DNA of 64,000 bases from Nostoc piscinale CENA21 (GCF_001298445.1 NZ_CP012036.1:1159091-1223090), one strand, 5' to 3'; shown: positions 35,718 to 46,000, numbered from the stretch's first letter. A program made the numbers and translations. The notes: generated by a model from the letters alone, not told the origin.

Positions 35718-37811
35718 TCAGGTGATACCAAAAACGATCACCAAGCCCAAAACTGCGCCAAACACAATCAAGGCATAAAATTGAACGCGACCATTTTCTA
35801 AATATTTCAGCCCTTCGCCACTGACTAGGGTGAAAAAGCCTGTGAGGTTAACAGCACCATCAACAACGCGGAAGTCAACTTCCATCACTTGTCTAGCTAG
35901 GCGACGCAAGCCGAGGACAAAGACGCGATGGTAAATGTCATCAAAGTACCATTTGTTGAGGGATAGCTCGTACAAAGGTTTGATTTTTGCTGCGATCGCA
36001 GCAGGGTCAATTTTCCGTTGCAAATACATCAAGGAAGCCAAAGTAATCCCAATCAAGGAAATCCCCACAGAAGCCCCCGCCATAATATAAAATTCCGTCG
36101 GCTCGAATTCGGCGGCTTTTTCTAAAACTTCAGCGAGAGTTTCGTTGGGTGAGTAAATAAATTCCTCGAAATAATTAGCAAAGGGAGTTCCCACCAAACC
36201 AATCAAAATTGAAGGAACAGCCAGTACTACTAACGGCAAGGTCATTGTCCACGGTGACTCATGGGGAGAATCGCTGTGATGACCATGAGAACCATGATGG
36301 TCTCCTGTGGCAGCTAGTTCACCGTGTTTCATTGCCCCTGGGCCAAAATTCGGGGCTGGTTCTTCAGCTTCCAATTCGAGGATGATTGTAGCGGCTTTCT
36401 TGAGTTTGTCTTTGATTTTCTCGTCAGTACCCCGGAATTTGCCTTCAAATGTCATGAAATACATTCTGAACATGTAAAAAGCCGTGATTCCCGCAGTTAG
36501 CCAGCCAACAATCCACAAAAATGGATTAGCCGCAAAAGCTTTACCAAGAATTTCATCTTTTGACCAAAAACCCGCAAAAGGAGGCATACCAGAAATTGCC
36601 AAGCAGCCAATCAAAAAGGTAATGGCTGTAATGGGCATATATTTCCGCAGTTTGCCCATGAGTCGCATATCTTGGGCTAAAGCGGGGTCATGGCCAACGA
36701 CTCCTTCCATCCCGTGAATTACAGAACCGGAACCCAAGAACAACATCGCTTTGAAGTAAGCGTGAGTCATCAGGTGAAATAAGCCAGCACTGTAAGCACC
36801 TACTCCCATCGCCATTACCATGTAACCCAATTGGGAAATGGTGGAGTAAGCCAAGCCTTTTTTGATGTCGTTTTGCGTAATCGCAATTGTCGCCCCTAAA
36901 AATGCTGTAAATGCCCCAGTAAAGGCAATTACGTTCATCGCGGCGGGTACGTGTTCAAAAACAGGGTACATCCGGGCAACCAGGAATACACCTGCTGCCA
37001 CCATTGTGGCGGCGTGGATTAAGGCGGAAATTGGTGTCGGGCCTTCCATCGCATCTGGCAGCCAGACATGGAGGGGGAACTGGGCTGATTTAGCAACGGG
37101 GCCGAGGAAGACCAAAATCGCAAACAGGACGGCGAGGAAATTGCTGATTGTTCCTGATTGCACCAGTTGCGCGAGGCGATCGCCCATGATGTGAAAATCA
37201 AAGCTACCAGTTGCCCAGAATAGCCCCAAAATCCCCAGTAACAAACCAAAGTCACCAACGCGGTTGGTCACAAATGCTTTTTGGCAGGCATCGGCTGCGG
37301 ACTTGCGATCGTACCAAAAACCGACCAGCAAGTAGGAACACATCCCTACCAGTTCCCAGAAGATATAAATTTGCACTAAGTTGGGACTGACCACCAGACC
37401 CAACATTGAGGAGCCGAATAAGCTCAGATAAGCGTAAAACCTTACATATCCTGGATCATGTGCCATATAGCCATCGGTGTAGACCATGACTAAAAAGGCT
37501 ACAGTTGTCACAATTACCAGCATAAGGGCTGTCAGGTGGTCAATTGTGTAGCCCATTCTCAGGTGAAAATTCCCTGCTGCTGCCCATTCCAAAGTCCGCA
37601 GATAAGTCGGATGCCCTTGAATTTGACTCCACAGCAAGGCAAACGACAAGCCCATCGCTGCTCCCATCAAGGAGATAATCAACACAGCGTTGAGTTGCCG
37701 CAGGCGGTTCGTCACCTGATTGATCGAAATTAATCCCAAACCGACCAGCATTGCCCCCAGAAGAGGTAACACCGGAATCAGCCAGGCATATTCATAGATT
37801 GCTTCCATCAC
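35718..37811 (-). CDS. ndhF1: NAD(P)H-quinone oxidoreductase subunit NdhF1
   Basis: A 697-residue proton-pumping subunit of NDH-1 (thylakoid membrane), NuoL homologue. Diagnostic parts are YIFWELVGMCSYLLVGFWYD, PLHVWLPDAMEGPTPISALI, KKGLAYSTISQLGYM and SGMPPFAGFWSKDEI, with a C-terminal lateral helix and a histidine-rich loop (GDHHGSHGHHSDSPHE, near residue 500). Own terminators follow. Confidence 0.94.
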   Translation of the reverse strand: MMEAIYEYAWLIPVLPLLGAMLVGLGLISINQVTNRLRQLNAVLIISLMGAAMGLSFALLWSQIQGHPTYLRTLEWAAAGNFHLRMGYTIDHLTALMLVIVTTVAFLVMVYTDGYMAHDPGYVRFYAYLSLFGSSMLGLVVSPNLVQIYIFWELVGMCSYLLVGFWYDRKSAADACQKAFVTNRVGDFGLLLGILGLFWATGSFDFHIMGDRLAQLVQSGTISNFLAVLFAILVFLGPVAKSAQFPLHVWLPDAMEGPTPISALIHAATMVAAGVFLVARMYPVFEHVPAAMNVIAFTGAFTAFLGATIAITQNDIKKGLAYSTISQLGYMVMAMGVGAYSAGLFHLMTHAYFKAMLFLGSGSVIHGMEGVVGHDPALAQDMRLMGKLRKYMPITAITFLIGCLAISGMPPFAGFWSKDEILGKAFAANPFLWIVGWLTAGITAFYMFRMYFMTFEGKFRGTDEKIKDKLKKAATIILELEAEEPAPNFGPGAMKHGELAATGDHHGSHGHHSDSPHESPWTMTLPLVVLAVPSILIGLVGTPFANYFEEFIYSPNETLAEVLEKAAEFEPTEFYIMAGASVGISLIGITLASLMYLQRKIDPAAIAAKIKPLYELSLNKWYFDDIYHRVFVLGLRRLARQVMEVDFRVVDGAVNLTGFFTLVSGEGLKYLENGRVQFYALIVFGAVLGLVIVFGIT

Positions 37812-37929
37812 TGACGCATAATTTGAGAATTCTTGACTAGCTTAGGACAGTTTTGCGGTGACTGTCTTCCGCAGGCAACTGTCCTGGTCGGAACTGTTAA
37901 TAATTGTGACACACACCCCTGATGATAAA

Positions 37930-37961
37930 ATACCCCACCCAAGGGTGATTGGGCGGGGTAA
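37930..37961 (-). terminator. Terminator of the thioredoxin-like gene
   Basis: Stem TACCCCACCC / GGGCGGGGTA (one mismatch); on the minus strand followed by ATTTTATC. It lies between the thioredoxin-like gene and ndhF1. Confidence 0.6.
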
Positions 37962-38047
37962 TTAAGCATGGTTTTAGATTTGGATGGAGTCAATAGCATC
38001 TTTCACTCAATGATCATCAACTATTGACTATTGACAAATGACTCATA

Positions 38048-38434
38048 TTATGCAGTGCGACATTCTAAATCTGCTGTTTGGGAGTGGTTGTATGTTTTAG
38101 AACGATTGGTATAGGTGAGCTTGATTTCTTCTAGAGCCAGACGTAAATCGTCTCTACCACGAAAACCTTCTAGGCGATGTCGGATAATGCCGTTTTCTAC
38201 TAAAAGTAAAGTGGGTAGTGACTTGAGACGATAAGTGTTGGATAATTTGAAGTTTTCATCTGCATTCACTCCCACCAATTTAATTTGCTCCCCGCATTGA
38301 GATTTAAATTGCAACAACAAAGGGTGGATGATACGGCATAAGCCGCACCAAGGTGCTTCAAAATTAACTAAAACAGGTACTGGAGATTCTAAAACTTCTT
38401 GAGTAAATGTCCGCTCACTAACCGACAACACCAT
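38048..38434 (-). CDS. Thioredoxin-like protein with a WCGLC active site
   Basis: A 128-residue thioredoxin-fold protein. The active site is APWCGLCRIIHP rather than the usual WCGPC, and the cis-proline block is LKSLPTLLLVENG. I chose the ATG at 38434 (MVLSVSERTF), which has GAGG upstream; a TTG start 11 codons earlier is less likely. The C-terminus has a further Cys (DLECRTA). Such variants reduce disulfides in cyanobacteria; the partner is unknown. Confidence 0.85.
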   Translation of the reverse strand: MVLSVSERTFTQEVLESPVPVLVNFEAPWCGLCRIIHPLLLQFKSQCGEQIKLVGVNADENFKLSNTYRLKSLPTLLLVENGIIRHRLEGFRGRDDLRLALEEIKLTYTNRSKTYNHSQTADLECRTA

Positions 38435-38844
38435 GATGCCTCGAAAATTATAGGGTTTTAATATCAAACTAGCTATCAGCAGGAAGAATTGGCAACTTAG
38501 TCAGCACCTATCTATGAATCAGCATTCAGGATTAAAGATGATTAAAAAATTAATGCCGCTTTGATTTTAACTCTGATAAAAAAACCAGCACGACTTTCAT
38601 GGTGGCTTTTAGATTTTTTTTAACTCCTGATTGCCTCTGTCATCGAGGGTGTTGAGAAGACTGTGCCATGAAAATTTCAACCAAGATATTTGACCAGCGA
38701 CTTACCACTATTATGAAGATCAAACTGGTTAAGCTTACCCCCACTGACAACTATTTGATTTGATCCTACATTGATTTGGCAGCAATTGATAAGCCGAAAT
38801 TGGCATTTGTGCAATTTTTTGTTGATAGTTGGGATCAGTAAAAA
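38435..38844. other. Intergenic region, no gene seen
   Basis: About 400 bases between NnrU and the thioredoxin-like gene. An imperfect stem (AAAACCAGCAC... / ...GTGGCTTTT) lies near 38580-38610. Nothing else. Confidence 0.4.
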
Positions 38845-39567
38845 TCACCATTTTATTTTACTAGTTGCGACGATCAACAGTGGATGTAACCACCACAGTA
38901 GAGCAACAAAGATTGCTACTCCTAAATAAGCAGGGCGGAGAAATTCTTGCCATTTCAGAGACTGACGACCATCAATAACAGCTTGGAAAGGGATAATGGA
39001 CGTTCTTTGTTTAACAAGTTCAAAAGCTTCGCCGTAGCGTTGGGATAAGCGGCGATCGCCATGCCAAACTCCAAATAAGTGATGTAAGACTAGACCCACA
39101 GATGTGACCAAAGTAAAGCTTGTCCCTAACCACAGCGTATGGGCGACACACCAAATAATTTGTCCTACCATCTGGGGATGACGGGTAATACGGATAATCC
39201 CAGTTTCATACAGATGAACTTGGGGCTTTTGAATAGCAGCAATTTCTAGTAGATTGAAGGTGGCAGGATACAAAAACACAAACGAAATTGCTGACAACAC
39301 CCAAACTACAGCTTGTATTCCTGGGACTCCTTGTACCTGCCAGAGTTGCCAGCCGTCATAACGATGGTTAAAAAAGTAAGTAATTAGGATGACCGCCAAC
39401 GGTAAACTAACTAATGCAAACAAAATGCGATAAAGCCTTGCTCCTATGTGCTTCTCAGCCAATGGACGTAGAGCAGCCCCGCCACTGTGGGCGATCGCAA
39501 AAGCAAATTGTAACCCCAACATGACAAAATGACTGGGAGTAAACAAAGGATTAGGCATCGTAGACAT
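38845..39567 (-). CDS. NnrU family membrane protein
   Basis: A 240-residue membrane protein with about six helices, of the NnrU/isoprenylcysteine-methyltransferase-like group. ITRHPQMVGQIIWCVAHTLWLG and GVWHGDRRLSQRYGEAFE are family blocks. NnrU was named in denitrifiers; the plant zeta-carotene isomerase Z-ISO is a distant heme-binding relative, so a redox role is possible but unproven. Divergent from rbcR with a 208-base shared promoter region. Confidence 0.85.
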   Translation of the reverse strand: MSTMPNPLFTPSHFVMLGLQFAFAIAHSGGAALRPLAEKHIGARLYRILFALVSLPLAVILITYFFNHRYDGWQLWQVQGVPGIQAVVWVLSAISFVFLYPATFNLLEIAAIQKPQVHLYETGIIRITRHPQMVGQIIWCVAHTLWLGTSFTLVTSVGLVLHHLFGVWHGDRRLSQRYGEAFELVKQRTSIIPFQAVIDGRQSLKWQEFLRPAYLGVAIFVALLWWLHPLLIVATSKIKW

Positions 39568-39775
39568 GGGTGAAGTTATTTAAACAAAAGTTAATACAGT
39601 ACAACCAATAACACAAAGTATTCAACAGGGGACTTGCGCGAAGATGCAGTGGTACTGTTTTTTTTCGAGTCAAGTCTTCCGGTTTAAAGATGCAATAAAT
39701 CATTTCTCACTTTTTGGTGATCAAAACCGATGTATTGCCAAAGCTGCTCCTTTCAAAGTTTGTGGGTTGAACCTT

Positions 39776-40789
39776 ATGTCTGACCTTCCTTTCACTTTAG
39801 ATCAGTTACGTATCCTGAAAGCGATCGCACAAGAAGGGAGCTTCAAGCGTGCCGCTGATAGTCTTTATGTCTCCCAACCTGCCGTGAGTTTGCAAGTGCA
39901 GAACCTGGAACGGCAACTAGATGTCCCTTTATTTGACCGTGGCGGCCGTCGCGCCCAATTAACCGAAGCTGGACATCTACTGTTAAGTTACGGCGAAAAA
40001 ATCCTCAGTCTGTGCCAAGAAACCTGTCGTGCTATTGAGGATTTGCAAAATCTCCAAGGTGGTACTTTAATTGTCGGTGCATCTCAAACCACCGGGACTT
40101 ATTTATTACCCCGGATGATTGGGATGTTTCGCCAAAAATATCCCGATGTGGCAGTGCAACTGCACGTTCACTCGACGCGTCGGACTGCTTGGAGTGTCGC
40201 CAACGGCCAAGTTGATTTAGCCATCATCGGTGGGGAAATTCCTGGTGAATTAGCCGAATCTTTAGAAATTATTCCTTACGCTGAAGATGAGTTAGCCCTG
40301 ATTCTGCCAGTATTCCATCCCTTTGCTAAACTGGAAACAATTCAAAAAGACGACTTATATAAATTACAATTCATCGCTTTAGATTCCCAATCCACTATTC
40401 GCAAAGTCATCGATCAAGTACTAGCACGCTGCGAAATTGATACCAGACGTTTCAAAATCGAAATGGAACTCAATTCCATTGAAGCAATCAAAAATGCTGT
40501 GCAATCAGGCTTAGGGGCGGCTTTCGTCTCGACATCCGCGATCGCCAAAGAACTCCAAATGGGTGTACTGCACTGCGCCTCAATTGAAGGTGTGACCGTC
40601 AAGCGCACACTCTGGCTGATTTTTAATCCCAACCGATATAGATCCAAAGCCGCAGAGGCATTCAGTCAGGAAATCTTACCCCAGTTTGCTACTCCAGGAT
40701 GGAACCAAGACCTGATAAAATTGTCACAAAAAAAACTAGTAGTAAATACATTTGATGTAGCAACACCCAGTTCCTCTGACGAGGGCTGA
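39776..40789 (+). CDS. rbcR: LysR-type regulator RbcR (Ycf30)
   Basis: A 337-residue LysR regulator that in cyanobacteria and chloroplasts of red-lineage algae controls RuBisCO and carbon-uptake genes. HTH: TLDQLRILKAIAQEGSFKRA, then SLYVSQPAVSLQVQNLERQL; the effector domain begins GGTLIVGASQTTGTYLLPRM. I chose the ATG at 39776 (MSDLPFTLDQL), matching RbcR N-termini; the frame is open 44 codons further up but that part is not conserved. Divergent from the NnrU gene. Confidence 0.85.
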   Translation: MSDLPFTLDQLRILKAIAQEGSFKRAADSLYVSQPAVSLQVQNLERQLDVPLFDRGGRRAQLTEAGHLLLSYGEKILSLCQETCRAIEDLQNLQGGTLIVGASQTTGTYLLPRMIGMFRQKYPDVAVQLHVHSTRRTAWSVANGQVDLAIIGGEIPGELAESLEIIPYAEDELALILPVFHPFAKLETIQKDDLYKLQFIALDSQSTIRKVIDQVLARCEIDTRRFKIEMELNSIEAIKNAVQSGLGAAFVSTSAIAKELQMGVLHCASIEGVTVKRTLWLIFNPNRYRSKAAEAFSQEILPQFATPGWNQDLIKLSQKKLVVNTFDVATPSSSDEG

Positions 40790-40793
40790 TACT

Positions 40794-40865
40794 GGTCAAT
40801 AGTCAATAGTCATTAGTTAAGGGCTACAGGCTATTGACTATTAACTGTGGACTATTGACTAAAAA
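40794..40865. repeat. Inverted heptamer repeats (STRR type)
   Basis: GGTCAAT, AGTCAAT, AGTCATT, AGTTAAG followed by the inverted forms ATTGACT / ATTAACT, which can fold into an imperfect hairpin just before the kinase start codon. Confidence 0.7.
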
Positions 40866-40870
40866 ATAAC

Positions 40871-42235
40871 ATGGAAGCTTACTGCACTCGTCCACGCTGC
40901 CCCCGCCCAAAAAACTATTTTGCCGACCTAGATGAAGCGACAACCCTCAAAACAGCGCAGCAAAAATATTGCGCTACCTGTGGTATGCCGCTCATCCTTG
41001 ATGGAAGATATATGTCTACCAAATTACTGGGTCGGGGAGGATTTGCCTCTGCCTTTCTTGCACGCGATCGCCGCATTCCTGGAATTCGTGCCTGTGTAGT
41101 CAAACAGTTCCAGCCTGCGGGAGACATTAGTGCTAATCAACTACGCATCGCTCAACAATTATTTGAACGAGAAGCAGATGTCTTAGCCGAAATTGGCCGA
41201 GAACACGAACAAATCCCAGAACTCTACGCTTTTTTCCAAATTACCGTTCCTAGTTTTACCCAACCCAATCACGAAGAACAGTTTTTTTACTTAGTCCAAG
41301 AATATATCGATGGGCTGAACCTTGAGGAAGAATTAACTCAAAAGGGGAAGTTTTCCGAGACAGCAATTTTATATATGTTGCAGGAAATTCTCAAAATCCT
41401 CAAGTTTGTTCATGATAAAAGCATTATTCATCGGGATATCAAGCCCTCGAATATTATGCGCCGCCAAGATGGGAAATTATTTCTCTTAGATTTTGGTGCA
41501 GTCAAGCAAGTGACAAATGTGGCATCAGGGACAGTCGCCTCATCGACAGGAATTTACTCCGCCGGATTTGCCCCACCAGAACAAATGACAGGAAATCAAG
41601 TATTTCCTTGTACAGACTTATATGCCTTAGCTGTGACTGCTGTGACTTTACTCACAGGTGAATCAGCCACTCAATTATTCGATCCGCTAATTAATCAGTG
41701 GACTTGGCGATCGCATGTGGATATTGACCCCCACCTCGCTAATGTTTTAGATAAAATGCTGTTGCCTGCTGTCAGTCAACGGTTTCAATCAGCCGAGGAA
41801 GTACTGAAAGAACTGTTTCCGCAGTTCATCCCTCCAACTACACTCACAAACACACCAACTCAACCGCCAGTTATACAGCCACCTGCCAGTTTTTCTACCA
41901 CAGATTTATTGTCAGGGGCTGCTGTTAGCGGTTTTGAAGGTGCATTGATAGCGATCGCTTTATCTAGTCTGATACCATTAGCTATAATCGCTGTCAGTAT
42001 TGCCATCGTGATTTTGAGTGTGATGGTTTTTGCTCAAACTCGACGCTGGATAAAAACCACAAATTTATTGATTGTGGCGGCAATTACCTTTGCAATCATT
42101 CTTTTTGTTCCTTCCTTGCAGGCAGGAATGGATATCCAACAAATAGTAATACTAGGAATTACTGGTAGCTTAGTAGCTATTGCCGTAACAGCACTATTTA
42201 AACTGATATATAGATTATTGTCTATGATGTTTTAA
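40871..42235 (+). CDS. Ser/Thr protein kinase with zinc-ribbon start and membrane tail
   Basis: A 454-residue Hanks-type kinase. Cysteines 5, 10, 34 and 37 form a possible zinc ribbon. The kinase has G-loop LGRGGFASAFLARD, likely ATP lysine K78, HRD at 187-189 (IIHRDIKPSNIMRRQDGK) and DFG at 207-209. The last 100 residues contain three to four membrane helices. The PstS-like gene follows after about 150 bases on the same strand, so a signalling link with phosphate or a similar ligand is plausible but not shown. Confidence 0.9.
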   Translation: MEAYCTRPRCPRPKNYFADLDEATTLKTAQQKYCATCGMPLILDGRYMSTKLLGRGGFASAFLARDRRIPGIRACVVKQFQPAGDISANQLRIAQQLFEREADVLAEIGREHEQIPELYAFFQITVPSFTQPNHEEQFFYLVQEYIDGLNLEEELTQKGKFSETAILYMLQEILKILKFVHDKSIIHRDIKPSNIMRRQDGKLFLLDFGAVKQVTNVASGTVASSTGIYSAGFAPPEQMTGNQVFPCTDLYALAVTAVTLLTGESATQLFDPLINQWTWRSHVDIDPHLANVLDKMLLPAVSQRFQSAEEVLKELFPQFIPPTTLTNTPTQPPVIQPPASFSTTDLLSGAAVSGFEGALIAIALSSLIPLAIIAVSIAIVILSVMVFAQTRRWIKTTNLLIVAAITFAIILFVPSLQAGMDIQQIVILGITGSLVAIAVTALFKLIYRLLSMMF

Positions 42236-42381
42236 ATAAAACATCATAAAATTCTAAATTTCTGTCTCAGTCAGTAATTTCAGGAATTTAATCTCAGTAC
42301 TTTGTAGCATATTTCGTACTAATAAAATTGCAACTAGGTAATTAGAGTTTAATCAAACTTTAACCTACAGTTACCCATAAA

Positions 42382-43458
42382 ATGAGAAATTACTTTCAGG
42401 GTAAGAAAACTACACCACCAACTATGACACAACAACATAGAACTAACGAAACTAAAGTTTTGGTTCTAACACTAGCAATCACCTTGGGACTAGTAGGTGG
42501 TTTGTTGTGGTGGTTTTCTCACAGCTATGGCATCAAAGCCAGTTATCTCAATAGGACAAAGGTAGAGACACCAAATACTGATACCTTCTCGCAAATAACT
42601 GATGTCCCGACGGGTTTATTTAGTTATGGGGGTAGCACTACTTGGGCTCCGATTCGCCAGCAGGTAGATTCAGCCGTGGCCATTGTCTGGCCGAAATTTC
42701 AACTACGTTACACCGAGCCGATAGAAGCTGCACCCGGTTCAGGGACGGGAATTAAGATGCTGCTGGGTAATCAGTTAGCATTTTCTCAGTCTTCTCGTGC
42801 TTTGAAGCCAGAAGAAAACGAACAGGCGAAAAAATTGGGATTTACACTCAAAGCAGTTCCAGTAGCAATTGATGGAATTGCGATCGCAGTTCACCCGAAC
42901 CTCAACCTTCCTGGGTTAACTCTCACCCAGCTAAAAGACATCTACACAGGTAAAGTTAATAATTGGGAACAGTTAGGTGGGCCAAAATTACCCATCACAC
43001 CATATTCTCGTCGTCCAGAAGATAGTGGCACCATCGAATTTTTTGATGAAAACGTGCTAGGTGGAGAAAAATTTGGTAGCAATGTCCAATTTATCGACAC
43101 TACCACTAACGCCTTAAAAGAAGTAGCCAAAAACCCTGGTGCAATTTACTATGCTTCAGCACCAGAGGTAATCGGACAGTGCAGCATCAAAGCCTTACCC
43201 CTAGGTAAACAGCCAGACAAACTTGTGGAACCTTACAAAAAACCTTATATTTCCTTAGATAAATGTCCGCAACAGCGTAATCAACTGAATACAGAAGCAT
43301 TTCAAACTGGCGAATATCCTATCACCCGACGCTTATTTGTCATTGTTAAACAAAATGGACAAAGCGATCAGCAAGCAGGTGAAGCTTACGCTAACTTGTT
43401 GCTGACAGATCAAGGGCAAGAATTAATTGCTAAAGCTGGATTTGTCAGACTTCGCTAA
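42382..43458 (+). CDS. PstS-like substrate-binding protein
   Basis: A 358-residue periplasmic-type phosphate-binding-like protein with an N-terminal membrane anchor (VLVLTLAITLGLVGGLLWWF). Ligand-binding blocks are FSYGGSTTWAPIRQQ, PGSGTGIKMLLG, FSQSSRALK, and RRPEDSGTIEFF. No pst permease genes are adjacent, so it may act as a sensor for the upstream kinase rather than a transporter part. M1 or M15 may be the start. A stable hairpin (43494-43517) follows. Part of a second, degraded copy lies just downstream. Confidence 0.82.
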   Translation: MRNYFQGKKTTPPTMTQQHRTNETKVLVLTLAITLGLVGGLLWWFSHSYGIKASYLNRTKVETPNTDTFSQITDVPTGLFSYGGSTTWAPIRQQVDSAVAIVWPKFQLRYTEPIEAAPGSGTGIKMLLGNQLAFSQSSRALKPEENEQAKKLGFTLKAVPVAIDGIAIAVHPNLNLPGLTLTQLKDIYTGKVNNWEQLGGPKLPITPYSRRPEDSGTIEFFDENVLGGEKFGSNVQFIDTTTNALKEVAKNPGAIYYASAPEVIGQCSIKALPLGKQPDKLVEPYKKPYISLDKCPQQRNQLNTEAFQTGEYPITRRLFVIVKQNGQSDQQAGEAYANLLLTDQGQELIAKAGFVRLR

Positions 43459-43493
43459 TCAAGACTGGCTATCTAAACAGGTAAAAATGACAA

Positions 43494-43517
43494 TTGGAGC
43501 CTAAGGTTAGGCTCCAA
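43494..43517 (+). terminator. Hairpin after the PstS-like gene
   Basis: Perfect 10-bp stem TTGGAGCCTA / TAGGCTCCAA with a 4-base loop; no T-tract, so termination is uncertain. Confidence 0.5.
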
Positions 43518-43850
43518 TGTGTGAATTAATTAACCGTATTTTCACTGCACCACTGATAACAACAAGACAGACAATGGCACTGAAAAAGTCTTGGGTAATC
43601 AATACTTTCGACTCTAATTTTGAATTGTGTTCAGATCACCCAAACTTGATCAAAATTTGGCTGATCTTTATGGATGGAATCTACTACACTTTTGCCTTAA
43701 ACAAGCATTATCTTGATTATTCAACTTAGTTCCTGTTATTGACAGGCAAACAAAATCATCAACCAGTCCTCTAGCAAGAACTATGATTTTTACCTGGTGA
43801 ATATCTTGTACAAGAAAAAACTTCACACACAGGCTTTTTTATCCAGAAAA

Positions 43851-43998
43851 TACCCGATTACGCACAATCTGTTTGTGGTGGTCAAACAGATTGGTCAAAC
43901 ACAACAGTAAGGAGGTGTTGCTGCGCCAGCTTACTGATGACAGATCGGGGTCAAGTTCTGATAGATGCCGTTACAGGAACTCTGATAGCGTCTTAGCT
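43851..43998 (+). pseudogene. Degraded copy of the PstS-like gene 3' end
   Basis: Two frames encode YPITHNLFVVVKQIGQTQQ and, after a stop and frame change, LLMTDRGQVLIDAVTGTL. They match the end of the upstream protein (YPITRRLFVIVKQNGQ, LLLTDQGQELIAKAG). It is the remnant of a tandem duplicate. The stretch 43518-43850 before it has no convincing gene. Confidence 0.7.
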
Positions 43999-44751
43999 TG
44001 CTCTATTAATCGACTCTGCTGGCAAGCAAATGAGATTATCTCCTTGAGTGAGGATTAAACCTCTTTGACGCAATTTGCCCATTAAGCGGGTCACAGTTAC
44101 ACGAGTAGAGCCGATCGCACTACCAATTTGGGCATGAGTAAGCGGGAAAGGCAAACAATAGCCACGAATCACATCGGGATCAGTTTCGCTCATTGCGGGT
44201 TCGCCATATTCCTCAATTAACAAGGTGAGGAATCCTAAGAGGCGGTCAATTGTGCGCCGCTGACCCAAGGCACTCAGCCACAACAATTTACGCTGATGCT
44301 GATACCTAAAGGCATCCATAACCTCGCGCCGGAAGTGAGGCCAGTTGTCTAAATCATGCCAGTACATCCACAGCACCGCAGTTTGATCAACATGGGCGTA
44401 TGCCTGGAGGGTGAACGGTGACTGAGCCACAATTTCAAATGGTTGTCCTGCTCCCACAAAACCCAAGAAGGCTTCTTCTGGAGTTCTGTTAATGCGTCGA
44501 GATGTTAACTGACTGGCAGTAGCACTCACTTGAGCGGTACCTACCATACGGATCGCACCTCTTTGCACCAAATACAGCAAACCAGGTCTAGCTGGAATGC
44601 GCTCATCTTTGCTAAAGGTGCGGCAACGATAGTGTTCTTGAGCCCAATCAAGAATACGTTGCCAAGTCAAAAAGGGGCGTGATGCCTCAGAAAAGGAGGA
44701 TGGAGATTGCATAGGTAACAAAGAGCGTTCGGCTGAAGACAAAGACGTCAT
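43993..44751 (-). CDS. devH: CRP/FNR family regulator, DevH-like
   Basis: A 252-residue CRP-family regulator with a cyclic-nucleotide-like N-terminal fold and a C-terminal winged helix (FPLTHAQIGSAIGSTRVTVT). It differs from NtcA in the effector domain and closely resembles DevH, which in Anabaena 7120 is needed for the heterocyst glycolipid layer; the nearby ndhF1/ndhD1 and rbcR genes fit my memory of the devH neighbourhood there. Divergent from the DALR gene over a 220-base spacer. No GTA-N8-TAC NtcA site was found there by eye. Confidence 0.72.
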   Translation of the reverse strand: MTSLSSAERSLLPMQSPSSFSEASRPFLTWQRILDWAQEHYRCRTFSKDERIPARPGLLYLVQRGAIRMVGTAQVSATASQLTSRRINRTPEEAFLGFVGAGQPFEIVAQSPFTLQAYAHVDQTAVLWMYWHDLDNWPHFRREVMDAFRYQHQRKLLWLSALGQRRTIDRLLGFLTLLIEEYGEPAMSETDPDVIRGYCLPFPLTHAQIGSAIGSTRVTVTRLMGKLRQRGLILTQGDNLICLPAESINRAS

Positions 44752-44971
44752 AAAACAAGGTGCAAGGAGTGTCTTTGTGTGACGGGTAGGCTTAACGCCT
44801 AACAGCGCCAGCCATCCAAAGAGTAGAGAGCAATTTAGCGCCTACTCTTTTGTTATACTTCTTACTGTACAATGATGGTAGTAAAGTTTACTTACTATTC
44901 ATAGAATATTTATTAAATTTTATGCTCTTCTCATTTTTCTTTATATAGATAAAACTTATATCTCAAGGAAG

Positions 44972-45903
44972 ATGACAAGCCACTGTTGGAGAAATAATCA
45001 AAAGCTGTTCTTATCAGATTCTGTGGATTATTGGTTAATAACAAGCAGTTATTCGTCAATTAGGCAGTTAATAGAAGCTTTGTTACTCAAAATACTCAGT
45101 GATTTTACCTGGGCTGAAAAAACACAACTCAAAGAATTAAAAAAAAAATCATCTATATAAAGATAGAGATAATAAAAAAAATATTGTATATCTCAGGAGT
45201 GGCGCAGCAGTTAGCAAAATCTCATAATTGTAGTGCTATGGAAATAGCTAATACTCTTGGCCCTAGATTATTGGCGACCAGTGGCGACGTATTTATGGTT
45301 AAAATTGTTCCACCTGGTTGGATTTATTTTGAATTGAAATCAACCTATTTGGCAAGTTGGCTACAAAGCTGGGTGATGGGGTGCAGCGAACAACCTGGAA
45401 AGATGGGAACAGAAAACACAACTCCCAAATTTAAAAATCACAACCCATCCCATATATTTGCTATTCAATACGCTTATGCAAGATGTTGTTCATTAATCTT
45501 GCTAGGTCATCGTGAGGGATTAATTAAACTGCGGGAACCTTTACCACATACAAGCACAACATTATGGCAACCAGTATTTCAACAACCAATACCTTGGTTG
45601 AATCATGACAACCAACTTTGGCTGCATCATTCCACAGATATGGATTTACTGGCTGAGTTAGTGCAAGTAGTTGACGACTTGGTATATTCGGAGATTGCTG
45701 ATGCAATTCACTGGCAAAAAACCGCTTTGAAGTTGAGTCAGGTATGGGAAAAATTTTGGTGTCAGTGTCGCATTTGGGGTGATGTAAAAATTCATTCACT
45801 AGAATTAGCTCAAGCTCGTTTGGGTTTAGTAATATTGACCCAGCATTTGCTGAGATATTTACTAGTAGAAAAACTAGGAGTTGCTGCTTTGTGGCAGCTA
45901 TGA
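44972..45903 (+). CDS. DALR anticodon-binding domain protein (frameshifted)
   Basis: A stand-alone relative of the C-terminal anticodon-binding domain of arginyl-tRNA synthetase. The first frame (44972-45160; SSIRQLIEALLLKILSDFTW) ends at a run of ten A's (45139-45148). The next frame continues without a stop through KKILYISGVAQQLAKSHNCS to the DALR-like end (LELAQARLGLVILTQHLLRY) at 45903. One more or two fewer A's would join them into about 310 residues. No catalytic HIGH or KMSKS motif is present, so it is not a complete synthetase; function unknown. AAGGAAG precedes the ATG. Confidence 0.65.
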
Positions 45904-45964
45904 AACCATAGTTTATTCATCAGTATTGTTTCTGAGGGAAATATAACGGTTTTTATCATAGCTA

Positions 45965-45993
45965 TTGACTCATTAAAGTAGTTCGACTATACT
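45965..45993 (+). promoter_or_regulatory. Sigma-70-type promoter of a small RNA
   Basis: TTGACT (45965-45970), a 17-base spacer and TATACT (45988-45993): nearly consensus. The predicted start is near 46000. No ORF follows before the terminator. Confidence 0.65.
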
Positions 45994-46000
45994 TGCAGTT

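Noticed and set aside
43517..43729. 70-codon ORF after the PstS-like gene
   Set aside because: Starts inside a hairpin, no motif, flanked by a relic of another gene in other frames.
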